DNA of 64,000 nt from Oceaniferula marina (lineage in GTDB: Bacteria; Verrucomicrobiota; Verrucomicrobiia; Verrucomicrobiales; Akkermansiaceae), in contig NZ_JACBAZ010000001.1 in the NCBI RefSeq assembly GCF_013391475.1, forward strand, positions 186,001 through 250,000, read 5' to 3'. The notes beneath the pieces are model-generated. The model searched no databases, was not told the origin of the DNA, and saw only the letters and a list, made by a program, of their open reading frames with translations. This document shows positions 34,555-43,662 of the stretch, one piece after another. The translations under genes and the position numbers were made by a program. Numbering within the stretch: the first letter of the stretch is position 1; every line of letters starts with the position of its first letter.

Positions 34555-35675
34555 TGAAAACTCAGAGGCATCTTTGTATCCTCGGCCTATGCTGTGTGAT
34601 ATTTACTCCTTTTCTGATAGCCGCTGAAAAGCCGTTGCTCCAAGGTTTGGTGTTACGAGGCTATCCTGGTATGAGGGTTGCCCCTGTGAGAGGAAAGCGA
34701 AGCACTTTTGTTCCTCCCGTCAAGGGGGTGGATGCTACGCTTGTTTTTGCGGAATGGGCTGACATGCAGCCAGAGAAATTTGGGCCGATTGCCGATGACA
34801 ATGTCGTGGACCGGGCTTTGGTTGCTGTTGCCCAGTGGAATAAGCAGCATCCCGACCAAAAACTGCGAGTGCGTCTGCGAACTTTTTCTGGAATATATGC
34901 TCCCGACTGGGTGCTGGATCACGCGGGTTCGGTAGAGGTCGATTACCGGAAGAAGGTGCCGGCTAAGCCTGTGATTCGATCGACTCCCAAATTTTGGACC
35001 GCGGCATATGCCGAGGCTTGGGTGGATTTTCAAAAGAAGATGGCCGCTCGTTATGATTGTCATGACTTGCTAGGAGATGTATCGATTTCAGGGAATATGA
35101 CCCTGCACACCGAGGTGATGTGGCGGCAACCCGGTTTCCCCAACGTTTTGCCAGCTTTGATGAAGGCTGGCTTGACCAGAGAAAACGAGCTTGCATGCCT
35201 GAAGGCCGACATTACCCGCTTTATGGAAATATGGGATCATACACCGGTTGAAATGACCTTCAATACACGCCGAAAGTATGTTCTTGATTCATCAGGCAAA
35301 ACAAGGAGTCAGGGATCTGATGTCGAGTTTGTCACGGAGTTGATGAACCACATGGCAAAAGAAGGAAAGAGACTGAATAAAAAGTACATGATTGGGAACC
35401 ATTCCCTGTCTGAAAATTCAGTTCTTTTGAATAAAAGGGATCAGGATGCCAAGCATGTGTTGTATGCCTTGAAAAAGGAGCACCTTAAGCGACAAACTCC
35501 GCTCTATTTTCAAACCGAAGTATTCAGCGCCCATATTGCCGGAGGTCTGATCCGCGAGGGGTTTCGGATTGGGGCGACCCTCGTTGAATTGCCCAATGAT
35601 ATGACAAAGGCGCAAATTCTGACACCTGAGATACAAGCATTAAGAACCGAGTTGAAGAAACAAGCGAATCAATAG
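34551..35675 (+). CDS. Secreted probable TIM-barrel hypothetical protein
   Basis: 374 residues, signal peptide MMKTQRHLCILGLCCVIFTPFLIAA. Segments such as DATLVFAEWADMQPEKFG, LRVRLRTFSGIYAPDWVLDHAG, DVSISGNMTLHTEVMWR, and a late PLYFQTEVF recall (beta/alpha)8 glycoside hydrolases of the GH42/GH-A type, with candidate acid residues in HTEVMW and FQTEVF. I cannot name the family. Start codon overlaps the stop of the preceding sialidase-like gene, so expression is coupled. A new glycosidase for the same glycan is plausible. Confidence 0.7.
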   Translation: MMKTQRHLCILGLCCVIFTPFLIAAEKPLLQGLVLRGYPGMRVAPVRGKRSTFVPPVKGVDATLVFAEWADMQPEKFGPIADDNVVDRALVAVAQWNKQHPDQKLRVRLRTFSGIYAPDWVLDHAGSVEVDYRKKVPAKPVIRSTPKFWTAAYAEAWVDFQKKMAARYDCHDLLGDVSISGNMTLHTEVMWRQPGFPNVLPALMKAGLTRENELACLKADITRFMEIWDHTPVEMTFNTRRKYVLDSSGKTRSQGSDVEFVTELMNHMAKEGKRLNKKYMIGNHSLSENSVLLNKRDQDAKHVLYALKKEHLKRQTPLYFQTEVFSAHIAGGLIREGFRIGATLVELPNDMTKAQILTPEIQALRTELKKQANQ

Positions 35676-35710
35676 ACCCCGCAGCACCAACAATCCAAAC
35701 ATTTTAAAGC

Positions 35711-36826
35711 ATGATGAAAATGAATCGAAAATCTATTTTTCTGATCAGCGCCGTAGGCGCTCTTCTGTCAGGAGCTCAGGCCTCCGAAACGACCTCCATA
35801 GAACTGGAAAAGACCCTTTTTGTTCGAGGAAAGCTGGAAGTGATGGAACCCGGGGGAGAGGGAAAAAAGAAAATTGTAAAAGAGCACAAAGATCAGTGGG
35901 GCGTAAAGCGATACCGGATTCCACATCTGACCTTGACTCCATCAGGTGAGTTAGTGGTGGCAATTGTTGGTCGGTGTAGTGTTGGGGGCGACCATGGTAA
36001 AAGTACCACATTTTTTGCTGTTTCAAAAGATGAAGGGAAGTCGTGGAACTATATTCGTCATAACACAGATTACGAGAATAAGGAGAGCCGGCCCAAAACC
36101 GATTTCCCTCTCACCGAGAGAACTCAAGAAACGCAAGTCGTTTGGTACCCTGCAATGAAAAAATATGTGGCGACTTACCTCACTAAAAATGCTGCATGGT
36201 TTACCACGTCCAAAGACTTAAAAGTGTGGACGGCTCCTACAAAGGTGCGCTTCCAAGGTGATGAGAACTGTAAGTTTTGGCCATCACCAGCATCCCTGCA
36301 AGTCGATCAGGATGGATCATTGATGTTTGCCATCACGGGAGATGAAACGATTGATGGCAACAAACAACGCTTTGCCCGTATTTTGTGGACGAAGGATTTA
36401 AAGACCTTTGAGAGCTCACCATCCATGCCTTGTAAAGGTAATGAGACAGCGGTGTGTCCTGTGGGTGATGGAAAATATTTTGTGACGACTCGAATTTCAC
36501 CGAAGCGCCTGAATATGACTTATGACCGAAAGTCTCAAAAATGGTCGAAGCCCGTGCCTTTTCCTCAACCTGCGCATTGGCGTTGTGAGGTGGATGTGAT
36601 TAACGCTAAAGGCGTTTTGTATATGACCACACCTACCAAGGGGCGATCACGTGGGACTTTGTATCGCAGTCATGACAAGGGAAGCACTTGGGGGAAAGTG
36701 GCTCTACTCACTGAGGGGGCATTTGCTTACAGCTCACTGGTGTTATTGAACGACAGCACACTCGGGATCGTGGCCGAGCGTGAAAACGGCGATATTGTCT
36801 TTCAGAAAGTGAGTATAAAAAAATAA
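35711..36826 (+). CDS. Secreted sialidase-like BNR protein
   Basis: 371 residues, signal peptide MMKMNRKSIFLISAVGALLSGAQAS. Keeps the canonical YRIPHLTLTPSGELVVAIVGR first blade and Asp boxes VSKDEGKSW and RSHDKGSTW; the other blades are degenerate (TSKDLKVW, TKDLKTFES). The GNETAVCPVGDG segment would hold the catalytic Glu region, and FAYSSLVLLNDSTLGIVAE is the last blade. Last gene of the 23-kb cluster; it ends 9 bp from the convergent alcohol dehydrogenase gene, with no obvious terminator between them. Confidence 0.82.
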   Translation: MMKMNRKSIFLISAVGALLSGAQASETTSIELEKTLFVRGKLEVMEPGGEGKKKIVKEHKDQWGVKRYRIPHLTLTPSGELVVAIVGRCSVGGDHGKSTTFFAVSKDEGKSWNYIRHNTDYENKESRPKTDFPLTERTQETQVVWYPAMKKYVATYLTKNAAWFTTSKDLKVWTAPTKVRFQGDENCKFWPSPASLQVDQDGSLMFAITGDETIDGNKQRFARILWTKDLKTFESSPSMPCKGNETAVCPVGDGKYFVTTRISPKRLNMTYDRKSQKWSKPVPFPQPAHWRCEVDVINAKGVLYMTTPTKGRSRGTLYRSHDKGSTWGKVALLTEGAFAYSSLVLLNDSTLGIVAERENGDIVFQKVSIKK

Positions 36827-36835
36827 GGAGCGCAA

Positions 36836-37951
36836 TCAAAACGTAATCACACTTCGGATACTCTTGCCTGCATGCATTAAATCGACGCCATGGTTGATGT
36901 CAGCTAGAGAGAGCCGGTGGGTTACCATCGGCTTAAGGTCGAGCTCACCCGTGATGGCTTTGTCAACATACGCGGGCAGTTCAGAACGTCCTTGAATACC
37001 TCCAAAGGTGCAGCCAAGTATTTTTCTGCCTCCGAGAACAGCGGTGGGATGAATCGAGATACGGGCTTCATTCGGAGTGTTTCCTAATAAACAGCAGGTT
37101 CCCCAAAGTGGATGGGAGGCATCAATGGCAGATTGCATGGCTGGAATGGCGCCAGCCGCTTCAAAGGTGTAATCACATCCACCTTGGGTCATCTCCGTGA
37201 TTATTTCAGCGGCAGGTGTGGATTCTTGGGTTGGGTTGATGACATCGGTTGCTCCAAATTGTTTGGCGAGATCAAATTTTCCAGAGTTGAGATCCACCGC
37301 AATGATACGTTTTGCACCTGCGATTTTTGCTCCTTGTATGGCTGCTAGACCGATACCTCCCAGACCGAATACGGCTACCGTGCTGCCGGGTTTTACCTGT
37401 GCGGTTTTCCATACCGCCCCGAGACCGGTTGTCACCGCACAGCCTAGGAGGCAAATTTCGTCCGACGGTGCGTCAGGAGCAATTTTTGCAAATGAGATTT
37501 CCGGGGCAACTGACCATTGAGAAAATGCAGAGCAGCCCATAAAGTGGAGGATTTCTTTTCCCTGATAAGAAAACCGGGATGTCCCATCCATCAACACGCC
37601 AAGTTTTTGGGTCGGCATGATGGTGTCACAGTTATTGGATTTTCCCGTGGTGCACGGCTCACAGTGACCACACTCGCTCTTGTAGAGTGGGATGACTTTG
37701 TCACCTGGTTTTAACAGAGTAACCCCTTTGCCTATTTCGCGGACAATACCACAGCCCTCATGGCCGGGAACAAAGGGGAACTTTCTCCACGGTTCGGCAC
37801 CAGATGCTGAATGGGCATCCGTGTGGCAAATTCCACAGGCTTCCATTTCGACTAGAACTTCACCGTCTTTTGGACCTTCGATATCAATGTCTAAGACTTC
37901 GAGGGGCTTGCCTGGTTCAAAAGCGACTGCGGCTTGGGTTTTCATATTCAA
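36836..37951 (-). CDS. frmA: Class III alcohol dehydrogenase / S-(hydroxymethyl)glutathione dehydrogenase
   Basis: 371 residues (start Met either at 37951 or two codons on). Zinc-dependent medium-chain dehydrogenase: CGICHTDAHSASG and GHEGCGIVREIG bind catalytic zinc, SECGHCEPCTTGKSNNC holds the four structural-zinc cysteines, and VFGLGGIGLAAIQGAKIAGA with VDLNSGKF binds NAD. The full pattern and GCAVTTGLGAVWKTA match class III enzymes that oxidise formaldehyde as its glutathione adduct. It forms a minus-strand group with a creatininase and a dioxygenase gene; the gap to the creatininase gene is 14 bp. Formaldehyde disposal in that group is inferred. Confidence 0.85.
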   Translation of the reverse strand: MNMKTQAAVAFEPGKPLEVLDIDIEGPKDGEVLVEMEACGICHTDAHSASGAEPWRKFPFVPGHEGCGIVREIGKGVTLLKPGDKVIPLYKSECGHCEPCTTGKSNNCDTIMPTQKLGVLMDGTSRFSYQGKEILHFMGCSAFSQWSVAPEISFAKIAPDAPSDEICLLGCAVTTGLGAVWKTAQVKPGSTVAVFGLGGIGLAAIQGAKIAGAKRIIAVDLNSGKFDLAKQFGATDVINPTQESTPAAEIITEMTQGGCDYTFEAAGAIPAMQSAIDASHPLWGTCCLLGNTPNEARISIHPTAVLGGRKILGCTFGGIQGRSELPAYVDKAITGELDLKPMVTHRLSLADINHGVDLMHAGKSIRSVITF

Positions 37952-37965
37952 TCCGATTTTTGAGA

Positions 37966-38682
37966 CTATGAGCGTGCTGCGTTCACCTCATCGATCATCC
38001 AAGTTAGCAAGTGTTCTCGGATTTCCTTGCAATGGCTCTCCGTAAGGCCTCGTGGGTCAGCTCCTATAATGCCGTAAAGCGGGTGAGAAGGATCTCGTCG
38101 TTGAGGTCCTGCCGGGTTTGTTTCTTCGATGATCTCGTCAGAGAGCTCGCTCAAATCAATCATTTCTGGTTCAAGCGATTTGAGAAGTGATGTTTCAAAA
38201 AGACCACCGTGATCGGGTGCGATTGGCAGATTCGGGCAGCTGTCTGGGTTCAAAATGATGAGCTTCATGGCACGCCATTCAGATTCCCACGCTTCTTTCA
38301 AATCGTTTAAAATTTCTCCTTGGACCGCTGCAAAATGTCCTGTGAGAATGACGGCGTGTTTCACCCCTAATTCCTCAAGCCTCGATAAGGTTTTAAGCAG
38401 TAAGCGCAGGAGGATATCACAGTCTTCCTGATCAAGCAGGATGGTCCAAGGATGACTGGAGATGGATGCGTAGGCTCCATAGTGAAGAGGTGGAAGAGCG
38501 ACGCCACCCAGATCATTAGCTGCTAGTTTGCAAAGTCCGCTGGACGTGAGCGCATCAAGCCCAACCGGTGCGTGCCAACCATGCCATTCAATAGCACCCA
38601 GAGGTATCCATGCAATGGGTGCCTTTTCCATGGCTTGATAAATTTGGCGGGGGCGTAGGCGAGATAGATCAGGTTGACTCAT
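37966..38682 (-). CDS. Creatininase-family amidohydrolase
   Basis: 238 residues. WIPLGAIEWHGWHAPVGLDAL carries the Glu-His-Asp metal ligands of the creatininase/MftE family, and LTGHFAAVQGE supplies a second His region. Members hydrolyse cyclic or linear amides (creatinine, formylaminopyrimidine, mycofactocin precursor peptide); the reaction here is unknown. Gene lies 14 bp before the alcohol dehydrogenase gene and 85 bp after the dioxygenase gene on the same strand. Confidence 0.82.
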   Translation of the reverse strand: MSQPDLSRLRPRQIYQAMEKAPIAWIPLGAIEWHGWHAPVGLDALTSSGLCKLAANDLGGVALPPLHYGAYASISSHPWTILLDQEDCDILLRLLLKTLSRLEELGVKHAVILTGHFAAVQGEILNDLKEAWESEWRAMKLIILNPDSCPNLPIAPDHGGLFETSLLKSLEPEMIDLSELSDEIIEETNPAGPQRRDPSHPLYGIIGADPRGLTESHCKEIREHLLTWMIDEVNAARS

Positions 38683-38767
38683 CGTGGAGTGATAGGCTAT
38701 TGAACTTAACGAGAAAATCGAGAACTCTGTGATTGAGATTCAGTTGAAAATGGGGGACTTGAATATT

Positions 38768-39769
38768 CTAGCAAACGCGCCCGCGCTTGTGATAGCCAAT
38801 ATGACCGCGCGGAGCTGGTCCTACCCAACGCTCATCCGCAGGGTCGCTCGCTAATTGATAGCGCGTGTCGGATGAAATGCGGATGTGGTCACTTTGGTTA
38901 TCCAGTGATCCATGGACCAGTTTCATGGAGAACGTAAGTAGGTCGCCCATTTCAAATTTTGGCGAGGTGAGCCATCGACCTCCTAATTTTTCTCGAAGTG
39001 AGACTGGGTTTTTTGAAAGCCAGCCGCCCCACACTTTGTTGTCAGTGGTGGCTTCTAAATCCAATCCGTCGGGCAGAGGTCGGTTAGAGCAGTAATCATC
39101 GACATCACGGCTGAGATAGGGGGCGAGTTTTTCTTCATGCTTAAGTGAGTTTTCCAGAATCATCAAACCTCCGGTTCTCATGTCGATGTCACTCCAGGGA
39201 ACCCAGGAGGTAAAGAGCTTGTGTGTGCCTCGGCTCATGTAAACGAGGTCACAATGTGCGACGGTCCCAAAACCAGGAGCCATGGATCTGTACCAGATTT
39301 GATCATAGTGCAGGCAGGGACCTCCGAGGAATGCCGAAAAGAAGTCCATGATCTTTCCTTCATAAAGAACATTTTTGATGTCTGGCACTTCATCAACAAT
39401 GCCATCCAAGGTGGCGGATCCCTTGTCTTTGTCATCGATACCTTTGAGGAGGTCTGGATGGGGGATGGCATCCATAGGGTTGGTGCCGGAGGCAAGAAAG
39501 CCGTGGTGCTGCATGCGAGAGGTCAGTTGTTCACGGATCGCCACTATTTCAGGACGGTTCCAGAAACCTTTAATATAGAGGTAGCCGTCTTGTTGGTAAG
39601 CACGTTGACATAATTCGACATCCTGAATGGGATCTCCATGGAATTCATTGAGAAAGCCAAATGCTTCAGGCGATGTGTCGAGTTCATAACCACGGCTTTT
39701 CGGAATCAATCCAGATTCGAAGGTAACACCTTGAGGGACTTGGAATAGGGGGTTAGTCGTATGAATCAT
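38768..39769 (-). CDS. Phytanoyl-CoA dioxygenase (PhyH)-family protein
   Basis: 333 residues. A Fe(II)/2-oxoglutarate dioxygenase fold: the early AYQQDGYLYIKGFW, the H-x-D iron motif in GFGTVAHCDLVYMSRG, a following GGLMILENSLKHEEK, and a distal His plus Arg in KLVHGSLDNQSDHIRISSDTRYQ. Such enzymes hydroxylate small molecules, sometimes causing demethylation with release of formaldehyde. Its neighbour encodes a formaldehyde-type dehydrogenase, which fits such a release. Divergent from a GntR-LacI regulator; the 227-bp gap carries a GTTACACA inverted repeat. Confidence 0.82.
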   Translation of the reverse strand: MIHTTNPLFQVPQGVTFESGLIPKSRGYELDTSPEAFGFLNEFHGDPIQDVELCQRAYQQDGYLYIKGFWNRPEIVAIREQLTSRMQHHGFLASGTNPMDAIPHPDLLKGIDDKDKGSATLDGIVDEVPDIKNVLYEGKIMDFFSAFLGGPCLHYDQIWYRSMAPGFGTVAHCDLVYMSRGTHKLFTSWVPWSDIDMRTGGLMILENSLKHEEKLAPYLSRDVDDYCSNRPLPDGLDLEATTDNKVWGGWLSKNPVSLREKLGGRWLTSPKFEMGDLLTFSMKLVHGSLDNQSDHIRISSDTRYQLASDPADERWVGPAPRGHIGYHKRGRVC

Positions 39770-39810
39770 AATGAAGTAAAATGAGGGGTTTGAATGAGTT
39801 TGGCATACTT

Positions 39811-39872
39811 GTTACACAGATGGTACTGGGCTCAATCCATGGCTTATTTGCTGATGGTTTTGTTTGTGTAAC
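39811..39872. promoter_or_regulatory. Candidate operator: GTTACACA inverted repeat
   Basis: GTTACACA at 39811-39818 and its exact reverse complement TGTGTAAC at 39865-39872, 46 bases apart, lie between the divergent dioxygenase gene and regulator gene. They could be two half-sites for the GntR-type regulator. Weak evidence: an 8-bp repeat only. Confidence 0.35.
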
Positions 39873-39996
39873 TCCGTCACCTTAAGCCATTTTTCTCAGC
39901 ATCGACAACCGATCGGCTGTGGACTTTTTTTTAGTCCATGATAATTTGTCTGAACTTCGGCTCCGATTTCGTACTTTGCTTGAAGAATTACCTGTG

Positions 39997-41067
39997 ATGA
40001 GTGCATTTGAAAAACAGAGAGTCAGCGACCAAGTAGCAGAGGTTCTTTGCTCGAAAATAGGCAAGGGCGTTTGGCCGGATTATCTACCAAGCGAGAGATG
40101 GTTGAGTGATGAGTTCGGGGTATCCCGGGATCAGATACACTTCGCCATTCTGAAGTTGCGCGAGCGGGGAGTGATCGCATTGGAGAATCGGAAGAATCGG
40201 GTTCTCAGTTCCAATGAAGTCAAAAAAGGTTTGGATAAGGTGGTCGTGGTCACGCCGCATGGTTTATTGGACGCAAACCATGGATTTTTGTACTGTATTG
40301 ATCATCTGCGCAACGCGCTCGGTGGCAAGGGCGTGCCCCTCTATGTCGAGACCTCGTCAATGCTCGGAAAATCAGTACCTGACAAGCGCTTGAAAGAAGT
40401 GGTGTCGAGGCATCAGAATGCCGTTTGGCTTCTCCACCGGGCATCTCCTGAGGTGCAGCATTGGTTTCAGGACAAAGGACTTCAGGTTGTTGTCCTGGGC
40501 ACGGCGGCTGAGGGTGTGCATTCGCCTTTTCTTGATGTGGATCATACTGCTGCGGTTCGGCATGCTTTGGGCGTCATGAGGCGAGCAGGCCATACGCTGG
40601 AGCGGGTGTTGTTTTTGCGCCCATCAAATCAACTGGTCGGTGTGCGGAGCATGGAATTGGGATACCGGGCAGAAATGGCGAGCTTGGGGCTTGCCCCCTG
40701 TGCGGTATCATATCGAGATTACGATCGTGGTCTGGAGCAGAAGCTAAGCTCCCTTTTTTCCAATGCCTCGTTGATTGACGGCGTAGTGGTTACTTCATAC
40801 CGGGCCGCTATATTTACCTGTGGATGGTTAGCTGTTGAGAAAGGGTTGATCGTCGGGCGGGACCTTTCCTTGCTATGCCTTTCTGATGGGCCGGCACTGG
40901 CATTATTACACCCCTCGGTGGCGTATTATTCGATGCGTAGTGATCGTTTTTCCACGAAGCTGGTGAAGGTCGTAACTAATATACTGAAAGGTCGACTTGG
41001 CGAAGCTGTGCAAGTTCAATTGATGCCCGATTACGTCAAAGGCGATTCCATTTGCCACATTAGGTAG
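39997..41067 (+). CDS. GntR-family regulator with LacI-type ligand-binding domain
   Basis: 356 residues from the ATG at 39997; an in-frame GTG at 39919 would add 26 residues with no counterpart in the relative at 784. Residues ~5-75: winged helix, QRVSDQVAEVLCSKIGKGVW, then LPSERWLSDEFGVSRDQIHF. From ~80 on there is a LacI/periplasmic-binding sensor (VVVVTPHGLLD, VLGTAAEGVHSPFLDVDHTAA, ending in LMPDYVKGDS). Located divergently from the dioxygenase-creatininase-dehydrogenase set, so it probably controls that set in response to a small-molecule ligand. Paralogue in architecture of 784-1902. Confidence 0.85.
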   Translation: MSAFEKQRVSDQVAEVLCSKIGKGVWPDYLPSERWLSDEFGVSRDQIHFAILKLRERGVIALENRKNRVLSSNEVKKGLDKVVVVTPHGLLDANHGFLYCIDHLRNALGGKGVPLYVETSSMLGKSVPDKRLKEVVSRHQNAVWLLHRASPEVQHWFQDKGLQVVVLGTAAEGVHSPFLDVDHTAAVRHALGVMRRAGHTLERVLFLRPSNQLVGVRSMELGYRAEMASLGLAPCAVSYRDYDRGLEQKLSSLFSNASLIDGVVVTSYRAAIFTCGWLAVEKGLIVGRDLSLLCLSDGPALALLHPSVAYYSMRSDRFSTKLVKVVTNILKGRLGEAVQVQLMPDYVKGDSICHIR

Positions 41068-41170
41068 GTGAGCCAAAGGCGCATTCAATCTGGGGTCTCT
41101 CATGTGTTCATTGCCCCTTATGGTTTCGGTTTCGGGATTACCGCACATTTTACAAATGCTAGATGGGGGC

Positions 41171-42718
41171 TTATTTCTTTAAGCTCTTTCTCAGCTCCGG
41201 GTAGTCAATTTTAGCATTGTGGCGTTTGTCCACGGGAATGTGCGTGACGTTTAGGAATGCTTCGACGGGGGAATGCGGAAGTTGAGATTGTAATGCCTCC
41301 TGCTGCTTATGCGTGAATTCTCCCTCAACGACCAGGGTGACTCGGCCTTGATGCATCAGAAGTGCACATCGACGAACGCTAGGAAAATTCGTGGCTGCGC
41401 ATTCGATGCCGAAGGGATAGATCGGGGACTGACCGGGGCTGTTGATGGCCGCGCTGCATCGACCCATCAGCCAGACCCGCCCGCTTTGATCTCTCCATGC
41501 AGCATCGCCCGTGCGATGCCATACGGTGGAATGATCGCTCAGAACGTGGATTTTACTTTCTTCGTTGCCTTGACCATGAAGATAGCCTTTGAGAACGTGG
41601 TCGCCGGTGACCACGATTTCGCCAATCTTGCCGTGAGGCAATTCAAGAGCATTGAATGCGGCCTCGTCCATCGGCCCGATTTCTTTTCCCGATTGATCTG
41701 GTATGATACGAAGTTGGGTAGCGCTGACGGGGTGGCCGACCAGCAGCCCTTTACCTGACACCATCTGATTCCGGTCATGTTCGGAGGTATCTTGCCAGCG
41801 AATGTGGGCAATGGGTTCTGCTTCTGTCGATCCAAAGACCGTGACCACTTGCATGCCGGGATGGGCGGATTGAATTTCACTGAGAAGGTCGGGGAAGACA
41901 GGGGCGCCGCCGGTGTAGATGGATGCGAATGCTGGCATCATCCGGTCCCTGTGAAGTTGGGTGAAAAAAGCAGGGGAGGCAGCACAGCGAGTCACATTGT
42001 GTTTGTTGCATTGATCAAAGACAGCTTGAGAGTCGACCCTAGCAGGATAACGTAAATCGGTATGGGCAATCACAGAGGTCAGTCCAGAGGCAAGGTTGGC
42101 CAGCGCAAAGACGGGGAGTGTGATGAGGTCGACCTCTCCGTCCTGCAAATCGAGCGATGCAGCGAGGGCCCTGTGCTGGGCCAGGAGGAAGCCGTGAGTG
42201 CGGCACGCGGCTTTGGGCATCCCCGTGCTCCCGCTGGTGAAGGTGATGAGTGCCGGGGTATCCGGGGCGGTATCTACTGGGGTTGATGGGGTGCTTGAGG
42301 TTGGTTTCCAAGCTTTACTGCTCGGCACCCAGCCTGAGCTATGATAGTGCTTGGGGATCTGACGTATCTCAGGAATGGTGATTCGGAGGAGGTGCGCTTT
42401 GCCTGTACCAATAAAGGCTTGTGCTTGATGAAGTGACAGACTGTTGCGGATCATTGTTTTGCCTGCCGAGGGGTCGATGAACATCACAGTAAGCCCGGAA
42501 TGGAATGCCGACAGCAAACTGATGTATAAAGGAATACTGACTGCTTGCAAAATCAGCACGGTATCGCCCGGCGATAGTCCGTCATGGCGTAGCTGATCCG
42601 ACCCACTACAGACGAGCTTGTAGAGCTCTGCATAGCTGACTGCACGCTCTGCATCAATGAGGGCAATACGGTCCGGGTGGAGCTCGGCTCTTCGGGCGAG
42701 ATGGGTGACTAAGTTCAT
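41171..42718 (-). CDS. AMP-forming acyl-CoA synthetase-like protein (ANL superfamily)
   Basis: 515 residues. ANL core motifs: TFTSGSTGMPKAACRTHG (ATP loop), VFGSTEAEPI, WHRTGDAAW and a C-terminal lysine in HNAKIDYPELRKSLKK. Activates a carboxylate as acyl-AMP and usually passes it to CoA or a carrier protein; substrate unknown. Last gene of the minus-strand isoprenoid/lipid-type operon, starting inside the stop of the GNAT gene (4-bp overlap). The domain order resembles enzymes such as OleC-type and fatty-acid ligases but no close family is claimed. Confidence 0.83.
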   Translation of the reverse strand: MNLVTHLARRAELHPDRIALIDAERAVSYAELYKLVCSGSDQLRHDGLSPGDTVLILQAVSIPLYISLLSAFHSGLTVMFIDPSAGKTMIRNSLSLHQAQAFIGTGKAHLLRITIPEIRQIPKHYHSSGWVPSSKAWKPTSSTPSTPVDTAPDTPALITFTSGSTGMPKAACRTHGFLLAQHRALAASLDLQDGEVDLITLPVFALANLASGLTSVIAHTDLRYPARVDSQAVFDQCNKHNVTRCAASPAFFTQLHRDRMMPAFASIYTGGAPVFPDLLSEIQSAHPGMQVVTVFGSTEAEPIAHIRWQDTSEHDRNQMVSGKGLLVGHPVSATQLRIIPDQSGKEIGPMDEAAFNALELPHGKIGEIVVTGDHVLKGYLHGQGNEESKIHVLSDHSTVWHRTGDAAWRDQSGRVWLMGRCSAAINSPGQSPIYPFGIECAATNFPSVRRCALLMHQGRVTLVVEGEFTHKQQEALQSQLPHSPVEAFLNVTHIPVDKRHNAKIDYPELRKSLKK

Positions 42719-43662
42719 GCTGGGGTAAAGTTCTTAGTCATCAGTGCGTAACGGCGAAACACTTCGGCCGAGAACCGTTGGCTAATGCGTAGGGATGAAT
42801 TACTTTCATACTGGAGGGCGTGGATCGCTTCGCTGTAACCCTTGGATTTTGCTTTTTGTTGCGCTCTGGCTACAAGCACGGTCCCCAGCCCCGAGAGTGT
42901 TCGGTCCGGAAGGGCTGCGAGGGTTTTGACGATGACAGCGGGGGCTTGTTGATATTTGTGGGCTTCCAGATCAGGGATGCAGAAGACATAACCGACGAGT
43001 TTGCCGTCGCGCTCGGCCAGTAAGATCAGTTCAGGATCGATGTGCTCTTGGGCCGACCTGTATTTTCCGACGAATGATGCTTGATCCAGTGGGGTGTAGA
43101 GAAAGTTGTTGGAAAAACTGATGAGGCTCAATCGAAAGATGGCGGTCAAATCTTCTTCGAACCGTTCAGGGCGGATACTACGGATTGTGACGCCTCGTTG
43201 CTCAAGGCGTTTTTCCAGGGATGGAAATGTCGGTTGGTCGGGGGTGAGTTGGATTAAGGATGAGGAATATTGGGATAGGATGGAGAATCCGGCTGCTTCG
43301 AATGTCGTTTTGAAATGTTCGGGTTCTTGTGGCTCCATGAGGAACGGGGGGCGGCCACTGGACTCGAGAACGAGTCGGTGTCTGAGCCATGTATTTCCAT
43401 TCATCGGTCCCACCACGGTAGAGCAGTGGTGGTATTGGTGAAGGTAGTCGGCGCAGTGGGAGAGAAATTCGACGGATGCGGGTGAGCTGTCGATGAGGCA
43501 CTCGCCGATGGTTCCAATGGGATGGCCTTGATGAATAGGTGTGTGATCAAACCACAGCCCGGCGGATAGGTCCCCATCACGGGCGATGACGCTTGCTCCC
43601 TGAGCAAAGATCGAGTCATAAGCAGAGGTTCCGTTCTTTTCAGTATGAGTGATGAATTTCAT
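42715..43662 (-). CDS. GNAT-family acyltransferase-like protein
   Basis: 315 residues starting at 43662 (MKFITHTEKNGTSAYDSIFAQG); the longer open frame upstream overlaps the kinase-like gene and reads as nonsense protein (His/Pro/Ser-rich), so it is rejected as N-terminus. C-terminal half is GNAT-like: ILLAERDGKLVGYVFCIPDLE, then TLAALPDRTLSGLGTVLVARAQQKAKSKGYSEAIHAL with the acetyl-CoA loop variant, and NSSLRISQRFSAEVFRRYALMTK. N-acyl or acetyl transfer to an unknown acceptor. 4-bp overlaps (ATGA) with genes on both sides show tight coupling. Confidence 0.78.
   Translation of the reverse strand: MKFITHTEKNGTSAYDSIFAQGASVIARDGDLSAGLWFDHTPIHQGHPIGTIGECLIDSSPASVEFLSHCADYLHQYHHCSTVVGPMNGNTWLRHRLVLESSGRPPFLMEPQEPEHFKTTFEAAGFSILSQYSSSLIQLTPDQPTFPSLEKRLEQRGVTIRSIRPERFEEDLTAIFRLSLISFSNNFLYTPLDQASFVGKYRSAQEHIDPELILLAERDGKLVGYVFCIPDLEAHKYQQAPAVIVKTLAALPDRTLSGLGTVLVARAQQKAKSKGYSEAIHALQYESNSSLRISQRFSAEVFRRYALMTKNFTPA

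Noticed and set aside
39919-39996. 26-residue N-terminal extension of the regulator from a GTG start
   Set aside because: Not matched by the paralogous regulator and lies before the normal start of the GntR winged helix; ATG 39997 preferred.
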